A program made the translations under genes and the position numbers. A stretch of 64,000 nt of DNA from Nesterenkonia marinintestina (GTDB lineage: Bacteria; Actinomycetota; Actinomycetes; Actinomycetales; Micrococcaceae): assembly GCF_025420485.1 (NCBI RefSeq), contig NZ_JAOEFD010000006.1:1-64000 (forward strand). Direction: 5' to 3'. Below, in pieces: positions 18,024-26,808 of the stretch. Position 1 is the stretch's first letter, and each line of letters opens with the position of its first letter. Under the pieces are notes generated by a model. The model worked only from the letters and a program-made list of their open reading frames with translations, was not told the origin of the DNA and made no database searches.

Positions 18024-19401
18024 CCGGATCCGACTGCGGATCCTGATCCTCCGCAGGGGTGTTCCGACGAGCCGCCCGACGAGCCGTCCGACGGGCTGCG
18101 AGGGGACGGTGCACCCGGTCGACGAGCACGTCGTGGCCGTGATGCATCAGCGCTTCGAAAGGACCGCGCGGGAAGAGGCGCAGCCACAGCCCCGACCCCA
18201 GGATGAGCACCGCGGAGACTCCCGCGTAGACGCCGAGGGTGCCCCACAGCGCCCATCGGGCCGGCATCGCCTCGGCGAGCCCGAAGCCCCAGTCGTAGAA
18301 GATCACCGCGCAGATCAGGTTCTGCAGCACGTAGCAGGTCATGGCCATCCGTCCGACCCAGGACAGGCCGATGCCGACCGGTCCGGGCGTCCGCCCGCCG
18401 GCGTACCAGGAGGCGACCAGGCTGAGCACGCCGAACGCGACCAGGGTCGAAGTTCCGTAGCGGGCGGCCATCTGACCGACGTCGGTCAGGATCAGCCGCA
18501 TCAGCAGATCGAGGGGGATGCCGAGGCCGAAGCCGATCGTCGCCACCCACAGACGAAGGCGTCGGCCTTCGGGGAGGAAGAGCCCGCGGCGGAAGAGCAT
18601 CGCGCCGACGATGAAGAGCCCCAGGCCCATGATCAGCATGATCGGGATCTCGCTGCGTCCGCCGAGGAAGTTCGTCAGACGGAACGCCACCTGTGCCCAG
18701 TAGCTGTCTGTGGGCATCATCGATCCGCCCTCGGAGCGCTCCGGCGAGGCCTCCCACTCCCGCTCGGCGGCGGAGAGGTCCTCCGCCATGGACTCACCGG
18801 TGACCAGTTCGAAGAACCACTGGGTCTGCAGCACCGAGCCGCTCAGGATCACCAGCAGGTGCAGGCTCAGCCCCACGGTCAGCCAGATCTTCTGTGCGCG
18901 CGGGTTGGTGGCCAGCACGGCGCAGACGACGAGGGCGGTGAGCCCGTACCCCATCAGCACGTCGAACTCGAAGATGAAGATGTAGTTGAGGGTGCCCTCG
19001 AGGATGAGCACCAGTGCGCGCCAGGGATAGGTCCCCGGCCAGGTCTCGCCGCGGCGCAGCGCCGACTGCCGCTGGATCTCCAATCCGATGCCGAACATGA
19101 TCGTCAGCAGCCCGATCCACTTGCCGTCGGTGACTATCTGGATGGTCGAATCGACGAACACCTCGAGGGGCCCGGAGGACTCGACCCTCTCGCCGTGGGC
19201 CTCCGTGCCGACGGAGCCCAGGGCGGCGGCGCCGATGGTTCCGGTGGCCGAGGAGAAGATCCATATGTTGGTCAGCAGCGTGCCGAGGATCGCCAGTCCG
19301 CGGAGCACGTCGAGGGCGGGCAGCCGGTGGGACCGGAGGGGGGAGTCTGTGCCGTCGGTCGGAGAGTCGGCCGCGGAGTCGGATGAGCGCAGTGTGGTCA
19401 C
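17995..19401 (-). CDS. DUF418 family membrane protein
   Basis: A 468-residue polytopic membrane protein with about ten hydrophobic segments. RLPALDVLRGLAILGTLLTN near residue 27 is the N-terminal signature of the YeiB/DUF418 family, and the C-terminal part (LSWVGRMAMTCYVLQNL) matches the DUF418 domain. Family members are putative acyl-transfer or transport proteins without a settled role. The start is GTG at 19401. It faces the GNAT gene tail-to-tail and shares the menF direction. Confidence 0.85.
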   Translation of the reverse strand: MTTLRSSDSAADSPTDGTDSPLRSHRLPALDVLRGLAILGTLLTNIWIFSSATGTIGAAALGSVGTEAHGERVESSGPLEVFVDSTIQIVTDGKWIGLLTIMFGIGLEIQRQSALRRGETWPGTYPWRALVLILEGTLNYIFIFEFDVLMGYGLTALVVCAVLATNPRAQKIWLTVGLSLHLLVILSGSVLQTQWFFELVTGESMAEDLSAAEREWEASPERSEGGSMMPTDSYWAQVAFRLTNFLGGRSEIPIMLIMGLGLFIVGAMLFRRGLFLPEGRRLRLWVATIGFGLGIPLDLLMRLILTDVGQMAARYGTSTLVAFGVLSLVASWYAGGRTPGPVGIGLSWVGRMAMTCYVLQNLICAVIFYDWGFGLAEAMPARWALWGTLGVYAGVSAVLILGSGLWLRLFPRGPFEALMHHGHDVLVDRVHRPLAARRTARRAARRNTPAEDQDPQSDPVSPRTPSER

Positions 19402-19458
19402 GACATCATCGTCGTCGGCGGCGGGTCCGGCGGCGTCAGGCCGGAGGATGAACCTCAG

Positions 19459-20859
19459 TCATCCTGCGGAATGATCTTCACCCGGCCCGGGGTCATCCGT
19501 GCGGGCGTCCGCGGGCGCCTCGAGGCCCAGGGCGGTGAGCATGGGGCGCATCTTGGCCCAGGTCTCCGCCAGCTCCTCCTCGGGGCGCGACCCTTCGACG
19601 ATCCCGCACCCGGCGAACAGTCGGATGCTGCGGTCGGAGTCCTCCAGCACCCCGCCGCGCAGCGCGATCCCGAAGTCGGCGTTGCCGGCGGCGTCGATCC
19701 ACCCCACCGGGCCGGCGAACGGTCCGCGGTCCAGCTCCTCGAGGGTGGGGATGAGGTCCGCCGCCGTCGCCGTCGGCGTGCCGCACACCGCTGCGGTGGG
19801 GTGGGCCCGCTCGGCCACCAGCAGCGCGGCGGGAAGCGCCTCCGCACCCCGGCCGTCCGAGGTCCGTGCCAGTCGGCCGGTCACATCGGTGGAGAGGTGG
19901 AAGACGTTGGGCAGCTCCAGGACGCTCGGCGGGTTCTGGGCGCTGATGACCTCGACCACCGGGGCGAGCTGGCTCAGCAGCGACTGCACCGCGATCTCAT
20001 GCTCGGTGCGCTGCTTGGGGTCCTCGAGCAGCAGGGTCCGTGCTCTGTCGGGCCCCACCGACCGGTCGACGGTGCCGGCGAGCACGCGTGCGGCGAGCTT
20101 CTCCTGCCGCACGGTGACCAGCATCTCCGGGGTCGTGCCGAGGACGTCCTGGGCCCGGTAGGTCCAGCATCCGGCGTAGCTGCGCGCCAGGTGGGCGAGC
20201 ACCGTCCCTGCGTGGAGAGGTTCGTCCGCGGAGACGACGACGTCGCGTGCGAGCACGAGCTTCTCGAGCCTCCGCTCGGCGATGGACTCGACGCCGGCGG
20301 CGACGGCCTCCAGGTAGTGGGCCGGGGAGCGGGTGCCCTCGCGCAGGACGGTCTCAGGACTCGGGCCCGCGGACGGGTGCGGATCGGCGGCGAGGCTGAG
20401 GCGCCCGCCGTCCAGGTGCAGTCCGTGACGCCGCAGGGTCTCGGTGAGGTCGACGGGCTCCTGAGCGCCGACCACGGTCACCCATCGGTGTCCGCCGACG
20501 TCGCCGACCATCACCTCCGGGAGCGTCAGCAGCGACGACGCGGACGATCGTGACGAGAAGGTCACCGAGGTGAAGACCGTGGGACCGCATCCCGGCACTC
20601 CGACCAGCGGAGGGGGCGGTTCGGCGCCGCGGATCCGCCGTCGGCACCGCTCCCACCAGTGCGCCAGGTCTCCGAAGCGCTGAGAACCTGAGGATTCGGT
20701 GGAGGCCGCCGTGCCGAGCCCGACGATGCCCTGACCCTCTCGCAGCCAGACGCCGACCGGGTCCAGACGGGGCAGCAGATCGGGGAGTCCGACGCCGTCG
20801 GCGAGGGAGATCTCGCAGGTGACGGCGTGCAGCGGCGGGGCGTCCCTCGGGGTGTCCAT
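19459..20859 (-). CDS. menF: isochorismate synthase MenF
   Basis: Chorismate-binding enzyme that isomerises chorismate to isochorismate, the entry to menaquinone (or siderophore) synthesis. It has 466 residues. The C-terminal chorismate-binding domain shows [58 protein letters not shown] and a final GCGIVEGS, in family order. With menD and menC present, a menaquinone role is preferred over salicylate or siderophore. The start at 20859 fits a TAGACT box 10 bases upstream. It is divergent from menG. Confidence 0.9.
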   Translation of the reverse strand: MDTPRDAPPLHAVTCEISLADGVGLPDLLPRLDPVGVWLREGQGIVGLGTAASTESSGSQRFGDLAHWWERCRRRIRGAEPPPPLVGVPGCGPTVFTSVTFSSRSSASSLLTLPEVMVGDVGGHRWVTVVGAQEPVDLTETLRRHGLHLDGGRLSLAADPHPSAGPSPETVLREGTRSPAHYLEAVAAGVESIAERRLEKLVLARDVVVSADEPLHAGTVLAHLARSYAGCWTYRAQDVLGTTPEMLVTVRQEKLAARVLAGTVDRSVGPDRARTLLLEDPKQRTEHEIAVQSLLSQLAPVVEVISAQNPPSVLELPNVFHLSTDVTGRLARTSDGRGAEALPAALLVAERAHPTAAVCGTPTATAADLIPTLEELDRGPFAGPVGWIDAAGNADFGIALRGGVLEDSDRSIRLFAGCGIVEGSRPEEELAETWAKMRPMLTALGLEAPADARTDDPGPGEDHSAG

Positions 20860-20869
20860 GGCGCAGGAC

Positions 20870-20875
20870 AGTCTA
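20870..20875 (-). promoter_or_regulatory. -10 box for menF
   Basis: TAGACT on the minus strand, 10 bases before the menF ATG; a very short leader or none. Confidence 0.45.
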
Positions 20876-20944
20876 TCCCCGTCGCGCTCCGGCCCCCAGA
20901 CGGGGCTCCGGGCGACCGGCGCTCCGCACGCTCCCCCGATCTGG

Positions 20945-20950
20945 GACAAT
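20945..20950 (+). promoter_or_regulatory. -10-like box for menG
   Basis: GACAAT followed by 6 bases and then the GTG at 20957. It is weaker than the TAG-type boxes but in the same position. Confidence 0.4.
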
Positions 20951-20956
20951 ACCCAG

Positions 20957-21691
20957 GTGACTCGAGATGACAGCCGCTCCGGACGGCGCGCCCAGTTGGA
21001 CAAGGACCCGCAGGAGGTGGCCTCCATGTTCGACGAGGTCGCCGAGCGCTACGACCTCACCAACGACGTCCTGTCCCTGGGTCAGACCCGGCGGTGGCGC
21101 CGCCGTCTCATCGAGGCCCTCGACATGCGCCCCGGCGAACGGCTGCTCGACCTCGCCGCCGGCACCGGCACCTCCACCGAACCGTTCCACGACGCCGGAG
21201 TCGAGGCCGTGGCCTGCGACTTCTCCGACGGCATGCTCGAGGTCGGACGACGCCGCCGCCCTGACATGACCTTCGTCGAGGGAAACGCCACCGACCTGCC
21301 GTTCGAGGACGACTCCTTCGACGCCGTCACCATCTCCTTCGGCCTGCGCAACATCGTCGACCACCGCCGGGGACTCGCCGAGATGCTCCGCGTCACCCGG
21401 CCCGGAGGACGCCTGGCTGTGATGGAGTTCTCCGACCCGACGTTCGGCCCGTTCAGCGTCGTCTACAACGAGTACCTGATGCGTGCCCTGCCTCCGGCGG
21501 CCCGCGCGGTGTCCTCCAACCCGGAGGCCTACGTCTACCTGGCGGAGTCCATCCGCGCCTGGCCGGACCAGGAGGGGCTGGCCGCCGACATCGCCGCCGC
21601 CGGCTTCGAGCAGATCCGCTACCGCAACCTCTCCGGCGGCATCGTCGCGATCCACCACGCCGTGAAGCCGACCGGAGCCGAAGCTCGATAG
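20957..21691 (+). CDS. menG: demethylmenaquinone methyltransferase MenG/UbiE
   Basis: SAM-dependent methyltransferase that performs the last step of menaquinone synthesis. It has 244 residues from a GTG start. [22 protein letters not shown] (split motif region, residues 16-37) and the SAM motif [12 protein letters not shown] (about 63-74) are typical, followed by TISFGLRNI and VMEFSDP. The GTG at 20957 is chosen because upstream in-frame sequence reads as intergenic and a GACAAT box lies six bases before it. The polyprenyl synthase gene starts 11 bases after the stop; together they supply ring methylation and side chain. Confidence 0.92.
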   Translation: MTRDDSRSGRRAQLDKDPQEVASMFDEVAERYDLTNDVLSLGQTRRWRRRLIEALDMRPGERLLDLAAGTGTSTEPFHDAGVEAVACDFSDGMLEVGRRRRPDMTFVEGNATDLPFEDDSFDAVTISFGLRNIVDHRRGLAEMLRVTRPGGRLAVMEFSDPTFGPFSVVYNEYLMRALPPAARAVSSNPEAYVYLAESIRAWPDQEGLAADIAAAGFEQIRYRNLSGGIVAIHHAVKPTGAEAR

Positions 21692-21694
21692 GCT
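21689..21694 (+). promoter_or_regulatory. -10 box, leaderless start
   Basis: TAGGCT overlapping the menG stop codon, 8 bases before the polyprenyl synthase ATG at 21703. Confidence 0.5.
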
Positions 21695-21702
21695 GGGACA
21701 CG

Positions 21703-22740
21703 ATGACTGACGCCGCAGCCCGCACGCCGTCGCTGAGCCTGCCTCCAGGATTCGACGTCCTCGCCGACGACGCCGAGATCGCCCCCACCGTGGTCCGGGC
21801 GCTCGCCGACGTCGAGGAGCGCCTCCTCGCAGGACTCTCCAGCGCCGACGAACTCACCCACTCCGCCGCCCGCCACCTGGCCGAGGCCGGCGGCAAGCGC
21901 GTGCGCCCGCTGCTGACCGTGCTGACCTCCCTTCTGGGCGACGGTCCGGACGCGAACGTCCGGCAGGCCGCCGCCGTCATGGAGATGACGCACCTGGCCA
22001 CCCTGTACCACGACGACGTGATGGACTCCGCCCCCGTGCGCCGCGGCGCGCCCGCCGCCCACGAGGTGTGGGGCAACTCGGTGGCCATCCTGACCGGGGA
22101 CATGATCCTCGCCCGTGCCTCCCAGCAGATGTCGACCCTGGGCCTCGAAGGCACCCGGGTGCAGGCGGAGACCTTCGAACGCCTCGTCCTCGGCCAGCTC
22201 CACGAGACCGTCGGCCCTCAGGAGGGCGAGGACGCGAAGGACCACTATCTGCAGGTCATCGCCGACAAGACCGGGTCGCTGCTGGCCGCGGCCGCGCGCC
22301 TGGGCGCACACTTCGGCGGCTGTCCGGAGTCGACCGTGGAACAGGTGGAGGCCTATGGGGAGGCCGTCGGTGTGGCGTTCCAGCTCGCCGACGACGTCAT
22401 CGACATCACCGCCGACTCCCGGGTCTCCGGCAAGACGCCCGGCACCGACCTGCGCGAGGGGGTGCCCACGCTGCCGGTGCTGCTTCTGCGCGAGGCCGCG
22501 GACGCCGGCGATCGGGAGGCCGTGGAGATCCTCGCCCTGGTCGACGGCGACCTCAGCACCGACGAGGCCCTGGCCGAGGCCGTGGCCGCCGTCGTCGCCC
22601 ATCCGGTCGCACGCCGGTCCTGGGAGGTCGCCCACGCCTGGGCCGAGCAGGCGAAGCAGGCCGTGGTGGGGCTTCCGGAGTCCACCGTGAAGAGCGCGCT
22701 CATCTCCTTCGCCGACGCCGTCGTCGACCGCCGGGCCTGA
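21703..22740 (+). CDS. long-chain polyprenyl diphosphate synthase
   Basis: Trans-prenyltransferase that builds the isoprenoid chain for menaquinone. It has 345 residues. The first aspartate-rich motif DDVMD is at about 104-108 and the second (DDVID) near 229; GGKRVRP near 63 is the IPP-binding segment. The small residues before the first motif (LATLYHDD) suggest a long product, but chain length cannot be fixed by eye. Position directly after menG ties it to menaquinone rather than carotenoid or undecaprenyl synthesis. Confidence 0.9.
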   Translation: MTDAAARTPSLSLPPGFDVLADDAEIAPTVVRALADVEERLLAGLSSADELTHSAARHLAEAGGKRVRPLLTVLTSLLGDGPDANVRQAAAVMEMTHLATLYHDDVMDSAPVRRGAPAAHEVWGNSVAILTGDMILARASQQMSTLGLEGTRVQAETFERLVLGQLHETVGPQEGEDAKDHYLQVIADKTGSLLAAAARLGAHFGGCPESTVEQVEAYGEAVGVAFQLADDVIDITADSRVSGKTPGTDLREGVPTLPVLLLREAADAGDREAVEILALVDGDLSTDEALAEAVAAVVAHPVARRSWEVAHAWAEQAKQAVVGLPESTVKSALISFADAVVDRRA

Positions 22741-22792
22741 GTCCGCCGCAGTCCGCCGCGGGCTCGGAGCGCCGGGTGCCGCCCGGAGCGGC

Positions 22793-23356
22793 TCAGGCCT
22801 TCCGCCGCAGCACCTCCTGCAGGGCGGGTCGCAGCTGCTCCGCCCACCGGGCCCGCTCCTCAGGGGCCATCGGCTCCCTGAGATGCCGGTAGAGCATGTC
22901 GTCGCGGTACCGCGGGAACACGTGCAGGTGGTAGTGCCAGACGTGCTGGTTCCCGGCCGGCTCGTTGTGCTGCCGCACCGAGGTGCCCTCCGGATCCCAG
23001 GCCAGACGGATGGCCAGGGCGACGTCGCGCGACATGATGCCGATCTTCGCCGCCAGGTCGTCGTCGAGGTCATAGAGCGACTCCCGGTGGGCCGTCGGTG
23101 TGATCATCGCGTGGCCGGGATGGGGGCCGAAGCCGTCGGCGGCGATGAAGACCAGCAGATCCTCGTCCCGGTGGACCAGATCCGTGAGCTCGCACCGGTT
23201 CGACGGGTGCGAGACGTCACCGGCGGCGAGGCTGCAGAACGGGCAGCTGTAGTCCGGCGGTTCGTGGGAGCGCCAGAGCGGAGCCCCGTCGGCGTCGAGC
23301 ATCGCCTCCCGGTAGCTGGGGTTCACAGATCCTGCGGCCGTTCCGCGGTGGGCCAT
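22793..23356 (-). CDS. HIT-family protein
   Basis: A 187-residue histidine-triad nucleotide-binding/hydrolase protein. The triad is in HVWHYHLHVFPRY near residues 140-152. A CPFC pair upstream (near 38) and the HPGHAMITP segment match the actinobacterial HIT subfamily with an N-terminal metal-binding cysteine pair. The substrate is probably a nucleotide conjugate, otherwise unknown. The ATG at 23356 shares a base with the stop of the upstream gene (TGATG), so the two are translationally coupled. It converges on the polyprenyl synthase gene. Confidence 0.88.
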   Translation of the reverse strand: MAHRGTAAGSVNPSYREAMLDADGAPLWRSHEPPDYSCPFCSLAAGDVSHPSNRCELTDLVHRDEDLLVFIAADGFGPHPGHAMITPTAHRESLYDLDDDLAAKIGIMSRDVALAIRLAWDPEGTSVRQHNEPAGNQHVWHYHLHVFPRYRDDMLYRHLREPMAPEERARWAEQLRPALQEVLRRKA

Positions 23357-23784
23357 CAGTCCTCCTCGAAGGAGAAGTCGAGCAGGTCGAAGACGAACTC
23401 GCTGACCGTGGCGTCCTCGGGGGTCCACCTGCCGTCGGCCGTGCTGCGGCGCCTGATCAGCGGGTCCGGCACGTCGAGGTCCTCCACCGGCACGCCCCAC
23501 ACCCAGGTCTCCTCCTCGTCCTCGAGGAAGATCAGGTGGCCGTCCTCGATCTCCAGCTCGTCGGCGTCGAAGAAGAAGTGATGGGCCTCGAGGATCTCCT
23601 CGCACCGGCCCAGCGCGCGATGGAACTCATCGAGGACCAGAGGCAGCTCGAATCCGTCGGGGAGCGGTGATGCGGTGAGCCGGGCGTCGAGCTCCTCCCG
23701 GGTCAGCCCGTCCTGGGGCGACCAGTGGTCGTCGAGGTGGGTGGTCACCAGCTGCTGGAACTTCTCGAGGAACATCTCGGCCAT
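23356..23784 (-). CDS. conserved hypothetical acidic protein
   Basis: A 142-residue soluble, very acidic protein (many Asp/Glu, calculated by eye, with EEDEEETW-like clusters). No family is recognised with confidence. There is no signal peptide or membrane segment. It is coupled to the HIT gene by overlapping stop/start codons. The ATG at 23784 is chosen because TAGAAT lies seven bases before it; another ATG nine bases upstream would overlap that box. Confidence 0.75.
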   Translation of the reverse strand: MAEMFLEKFQQLVTTHLDDHWSPQDGLTREELDARLTASPLPDGFELPLVLDEFHRALGRCEEILEAHHFFFDADELEIEDGHLIFLEDEEETWVWGVPVEDLDVPDPLIRRRSTADGRWTPEDATVSEFVFDLLDFSFEED

Positions 23785-23791
23785 GGGAGCC

Positions 23792-23797
23792 ATTCTA
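23792..23797 (-). promoter_or_regulatory. -10 box, leaderless start
   Basis: TAGAAT on the minus strand, 7 bases before the ATG at 23784. Confidence 0.5.
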
Positions 23798-23948
23798 GGA
23801 GTCGTCGGGGTGCTGGGGTCGCGGCGCATCGGGTGTGATGTCGGCAACCTGAGGAACACTGCGGGTCGGGGCGACGTTGACCAATACGGCATACTGTTCT
23901 GTGGCAATTCGCTCTGTGCGCACCACCGGTGAAAGGACGATCCTCGAC

Positions 23949-25379
23949 GTGTCTGACAACGCCCATCCCCGGCCTCTCCGTGTCGCGATCATCGGCGCAG
24001 GGCCGGCCGGAGTCTATGCGGCGGACATCCTGGCTAAGTCCCAGGACAAGAGCGAGCACACGTTCAGCATCGATCTCTTCGACCGCTACCCGGCCCCGTT
24101 CGGTCTGATCCGCTACGGCGTGGCGCCGGATCACCCCCGCATCAAGGGCATCGTCAGAGCCCTGCACAAGGTGATGGACCGCGGAGACATACGCCTGCTG
24201 GGCAACGTGGACGTCGGCTCGGACATCACCCTGGAGGATCTGCGTCGGCACTACGACGCCGTCATCTATGCCACCGGCGCCATCAGGGACGCAGAACTGG
24301 ACATCCCCGGCATCGGGCTGGAGGGCTCCTTCGGCGCGGCCGACTTCGTCTCCTGGTACGACGGCCACCCGGACTACTCCCGCGACTGGCCGTTGGAGGC
24401 CGAGCAGGTCGCTGTGATCGGCAACGGCAACGTGGCCCTCGACGTGGCGCGCGTGCTGGCCAAGCATGCCGAGTCGATGCTCACCACCGAGATACCGGAC
24501 AACGTCTACGAGGGGTTGGCGGCCTCGCCGGTGGCCGACGTGCACGTCTTCGGCCGCCGCGGACCGGCTCAGGTGAAGTTCACCCCGTTGGAGCTGCGCG
24601 AGCTGGCCCATGCCGAGGACGTCGACATCGTCCTGTACGAGGAGGACTTCGAGTTCGACGAGGCCTCGGACGAGTCGATCCGGACCAACAACCAGGTCAA
24701 GACCATGGTGAACACGCTGACGAACTGGCTCGTCGAGCAGGAGGAGCGCACCGAGGAGTCCTCCCGGAGGCTCCACCTGCACTTCCTGCATCAGCCGGTG
24801 GAGATCCTCGAGGGCGTGGGCGAGCGTGCCGGCAAGGTCGCCGGGATCCGCTTCGAGCGGATGGAGCTCGACGGCGACGGCGGCGTCACCGGCACCGGTG
24901 AGCACGTCGACTACGAGTGCCAGGCCGTCTACCGGGCCATCGGGTACTTCGGCTCACAGGTCGCCGGGCTGCCGTTCGACTCCCGCCGCGGCGTCATTAT
25001 CAACGAGGCCGGCAGGGTCATCGGCGAGGACGGCGCCCACGTGCCGGGGACCTATGCGACCGGGTGGATCAAGCGCGGGCCCGTCGGACTGATCGGGCAC
25101 ACCAAGGGTGATGCCCTGGAGACCGTGGGCTGCCTGCTCGAGGACATCCACCAGCTGCCGTCGGCCCAGGAGCCGGAGGAGCAGTCCGTGATCGATCTGC
25201 TCGTCTCACGGGGGGTGCAGTACACCACCTGGGAGGGCTGGCTGCAGCTGGATCAGCATGAGGTCGGCCTCGGATCCGAGGCGACGTCGCAGGGCCCCGT
25301 CGAGCGGGAACGCGTGAAGGTCGTCCCGCGGGAAGAGATGGTCCGCATCTCCCGCCAGCTCGACCGCGACCTCGGCTGA
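23949..25379 (+). CDS. fprA: ferredoxin/adrenodoxin-type NADP reductase FprA
   Basis: FAD-dependent oxidoreductase that moves electrons between NADPH and ferredoxin. It has 476 residues from a GTG start. The FAD Rossmann motif GAGPAG is at residues 16-21, PAPFGLIRYGVAPDHP near 50 is the adrenodoxin-reductase hallmark, and VIGNGNVALDVARVL near 158 binds NADP. The C-terminal ATGWIKRGPVGLIGHTKGDA is also diagnostic. The GTG at 23949 is chosen because homologues begin just before the FAD motif and a GAAAGG site lies about 12 bases upstream. Palindromic repeat B1 begins 15 bases after the stop. Confidence 0.93.
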   Translation: MSDNAHPRPLRVAIIGAGPAGVYAADILAKSQDKSEHTFSIDLFDRYPAPFGLIRYGVAPDHPRIKGIVRALHKVMDRGDIRLLGNVDVGSDITLEDLRRHYDAVIYATGAIRDAELDIPGIGLEGSFGAADFVSWYDGHPDYSRDWPLEAEQVAVIGNGNVALDVARVLAKHAESMLTTEIPDNVYEGLAASPVADVHVFGRRGPAQVKFTPLELRELAHAEDVDIVLYEEDFEFDEASDESIRTNNQVKTMVNTLTNWLVEQEERTEESSRRLHLHFLHQPVEILEGVGERAGKVAGIRFERMELDGDGGVTGTGEHVDYECQAVYRAIGYFGSQVAGLPFDSRRGVIINEAGRVIGEDGAHVPGTYATGWIKRGPVGLIGHTKGDALETVGCLLEDIHQLPSAQEPEEQSVIDLLVSRGVQYTTWEGWLQLDQHEVGLGSEATSQGPVERERVKVVPREEMVRISRQLDRDLG

Positions 25380-25394
25380 GTCCCCTCCCTCATC

Positions 25395-25470
25395 ACATCG
25401 AGTCCCCGATCTCCGCGGCGTGTCGGGCCTGAACGGCCCTGAGATGCAGCGGAGATCGGGGACTCGATGT
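25395..25470. repeat. 76-bp palindromic repeat, family B copy 1
   Basis: Perfect 22-bp arms (25395-25416 and 25449-25470) with a 32-base centre that holds a small GGGCC/GGCCC stem. It is 71/76 identical to copy 2 at 26713-26788, in the same orientation. It could also end fprA transcription, as it starts 15 bases after its stop. A further 7-bp hairpin (25506-25525) lies between it and the next gene. Confidence 0.9.
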
Positions 25471-25593
25471 CTGAGGCACGAACTAGTTCTGTACTCCGAC
25501 CTGCCGCATCACTTCCATGTGATGCGATGGTCAACGGAACAGCCCCCGCGTCAGTGAGTTCGAGGATGATTCGGTACCCCTCACCGGGGAGCC

Positions 25594-26454
25594 TCAGAAC
25601 TCCCAGCGAACTTCGTCGTCTCCGCCTTCATAGACCAGAGTTCCGCTGTCCTGATCGAGATCAAGGAGAAGGAGCCCAGAGCTGCTCGTCCCCGGACGTG
25701 CAGCGTCGAGCAGATCTCCGCTCGGGACGCAGTCGTACTCGGCCGGACTCCCGAGTCCTGCGTCAGTCACCTGATCATCATCATCGAGCACGTAGAAGTC
25801 GTAACCCTCGATGTGGATGGAGTCTTCGGCTTCGGAGGAGGCCTCCACGGTGAGGTCGACTCCTAAGAAGGCGCCGGACTCGGGCTGCCACACGTCACTG
25901 CCCTGAGTGCATTGAAAATCCGGAGTGATCGACTCCACGGTCATCGTGCCGATCTCACTTCCCGACCACCAGTCCGTGAGTGCGACGGGCTCGCCTAATG
26001 GGGTGACGCCGCCTTCCGGTTCCGTCTCCTGGCTCGGTTCCGGAGCGATGCCGTCCTCGGAATCAGGACGTTCGTCCTCCTCGGCGACAGGCTCGTCGCC
26101 CTCGTCGAAGAGGTCGTCACCCTGGCCTATGGATGGAGCGCTGCCGAAAGTCTGCTCGATCTCGGAGACGATTGCGCCGAAGAGGACCAGGAGTATCGTC
26201 GCCATGATCGTCCCGATCCCACCTGTGATCGCTCCGGCCAGCCCCTGCTCCCGACCCCTCCGCTTGAGGAAGGAGATGATGCCGAGAACCACTGCAGTCG
26301 GTCCGAGCAACAGAGCGAACATCCCGAGTCCTGGAATCCAGCCGATGGCGATGGCGACGATCCCGGTGACCATCGCGGCGATGCCCAGCCCGACCCGCTC
26401 GGGAGGGTAGGTAGAGGACTGATCGGAAGGGTGCGCGTGATGCTGGTCCGTCAT
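25594..26454 (-). CDS. DUF4190-like membrane protein with C-terminal DUF4352-like domain
   Basis: A 286-residue protein. An N-terminal hydrophilic stretch leads to two or three transmembrane segments (about 24-65 and 75-97, DUF4190-like), then a long acidic linker (about 105-155) and an extracytoplasmic beta-rich domain with a Trp/Gly pattern like DUF4352. Function unknown. The start follows a strong AGAGGGA site eight bases upstream, unlike its leaderless neighbours. It contains codons rare in such genomes: TTA at the PLGE and FLGV segments and ATA at ATIL and SIGQ. It is bracketed by family B repeats, so acquisition is suspected. Confidence 0.8.
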   Translation of the reverse strand: MTDQHHAHPSDQSSTYPPERVGLGIAAMVTGIVAIAIGWIPGLGMFALLLGPTAVVLGIISFLKRRGREQGLAGAITGGIGTIMATILLVLFGAIVSEIEQTFGSAPSIGQGDDLFDEGDEPVAEEDERPDSEDGIAPEPSQETEPEGGVTPLGEPVALTDWWSGSEIGTMTVESITPDFQCTQGSDVWQPESGAFLGVDLTVEASSEAEDSIHIEGYDFYVLDDDDQVTDAGLGSPAEYDCVPSGDLLDAARPGTSSSGLLLLDLDQDSGTLVYEGGDDEVRWEF

Positions 26455-26551
26455 GAATACATCCCTCTGTTGTGCACGTGGTGAGAAGATGACCTGTCCC
26501 GAGAACTGTCGCTGTGACACGGAGTCCTTGAGCGGCCTGATCTGCGATTTC

Positions 26552-26557
26552 AGTCTA
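26552..26557 (-). promoter_or_regulatory. possible -10 box for the DUF4190-like gene
   Basis: TAGACT on the minus strand about 97 bases before the ATG at 26454. The gap 26455-26808 otherwise holds this leader, repeat B2 and no coding sequence I can support. Confidence 0.35.
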
Positions 26558-26708
26558 CGTCAGGCTGATTCCCAGCATGGCGTCAGATACGCCGAGGTAG
26601 AGGGTGGGTCGCGCTGTCGTGTTGCACGGTGACATCCCCCTACCACTGAGGGATGCGCGGATTCATCTCCGGGTCATCCAGCTTCTGGGCCGCTGTATGG
26701 CCCACCGG

Positions 26709-26792
26709 ACACAGATCGAGTCCCCGATCTCCGCGGCGTGTCGAGCCTGAACGGCCCTGAGATGCGGCGGTGATCGGGGACTCGATCTGTGT
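26709..26792. repeat. palindromic repeat, family B copy 2
   Basis: 26-bp arms with one mismatch (26709-26734 and 26767-26792). The 76-base core 26713-26788 matches copy 1 at 71 positions. The second base pair of the core is C-G in copy 1 and G-C here, a compensatory change. It lies 16 bases downstream of the htpX stop. Confidence 0.9.
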
Positions 26793-26808
26793 GTCTGGGG
26801 AGAGCGGC

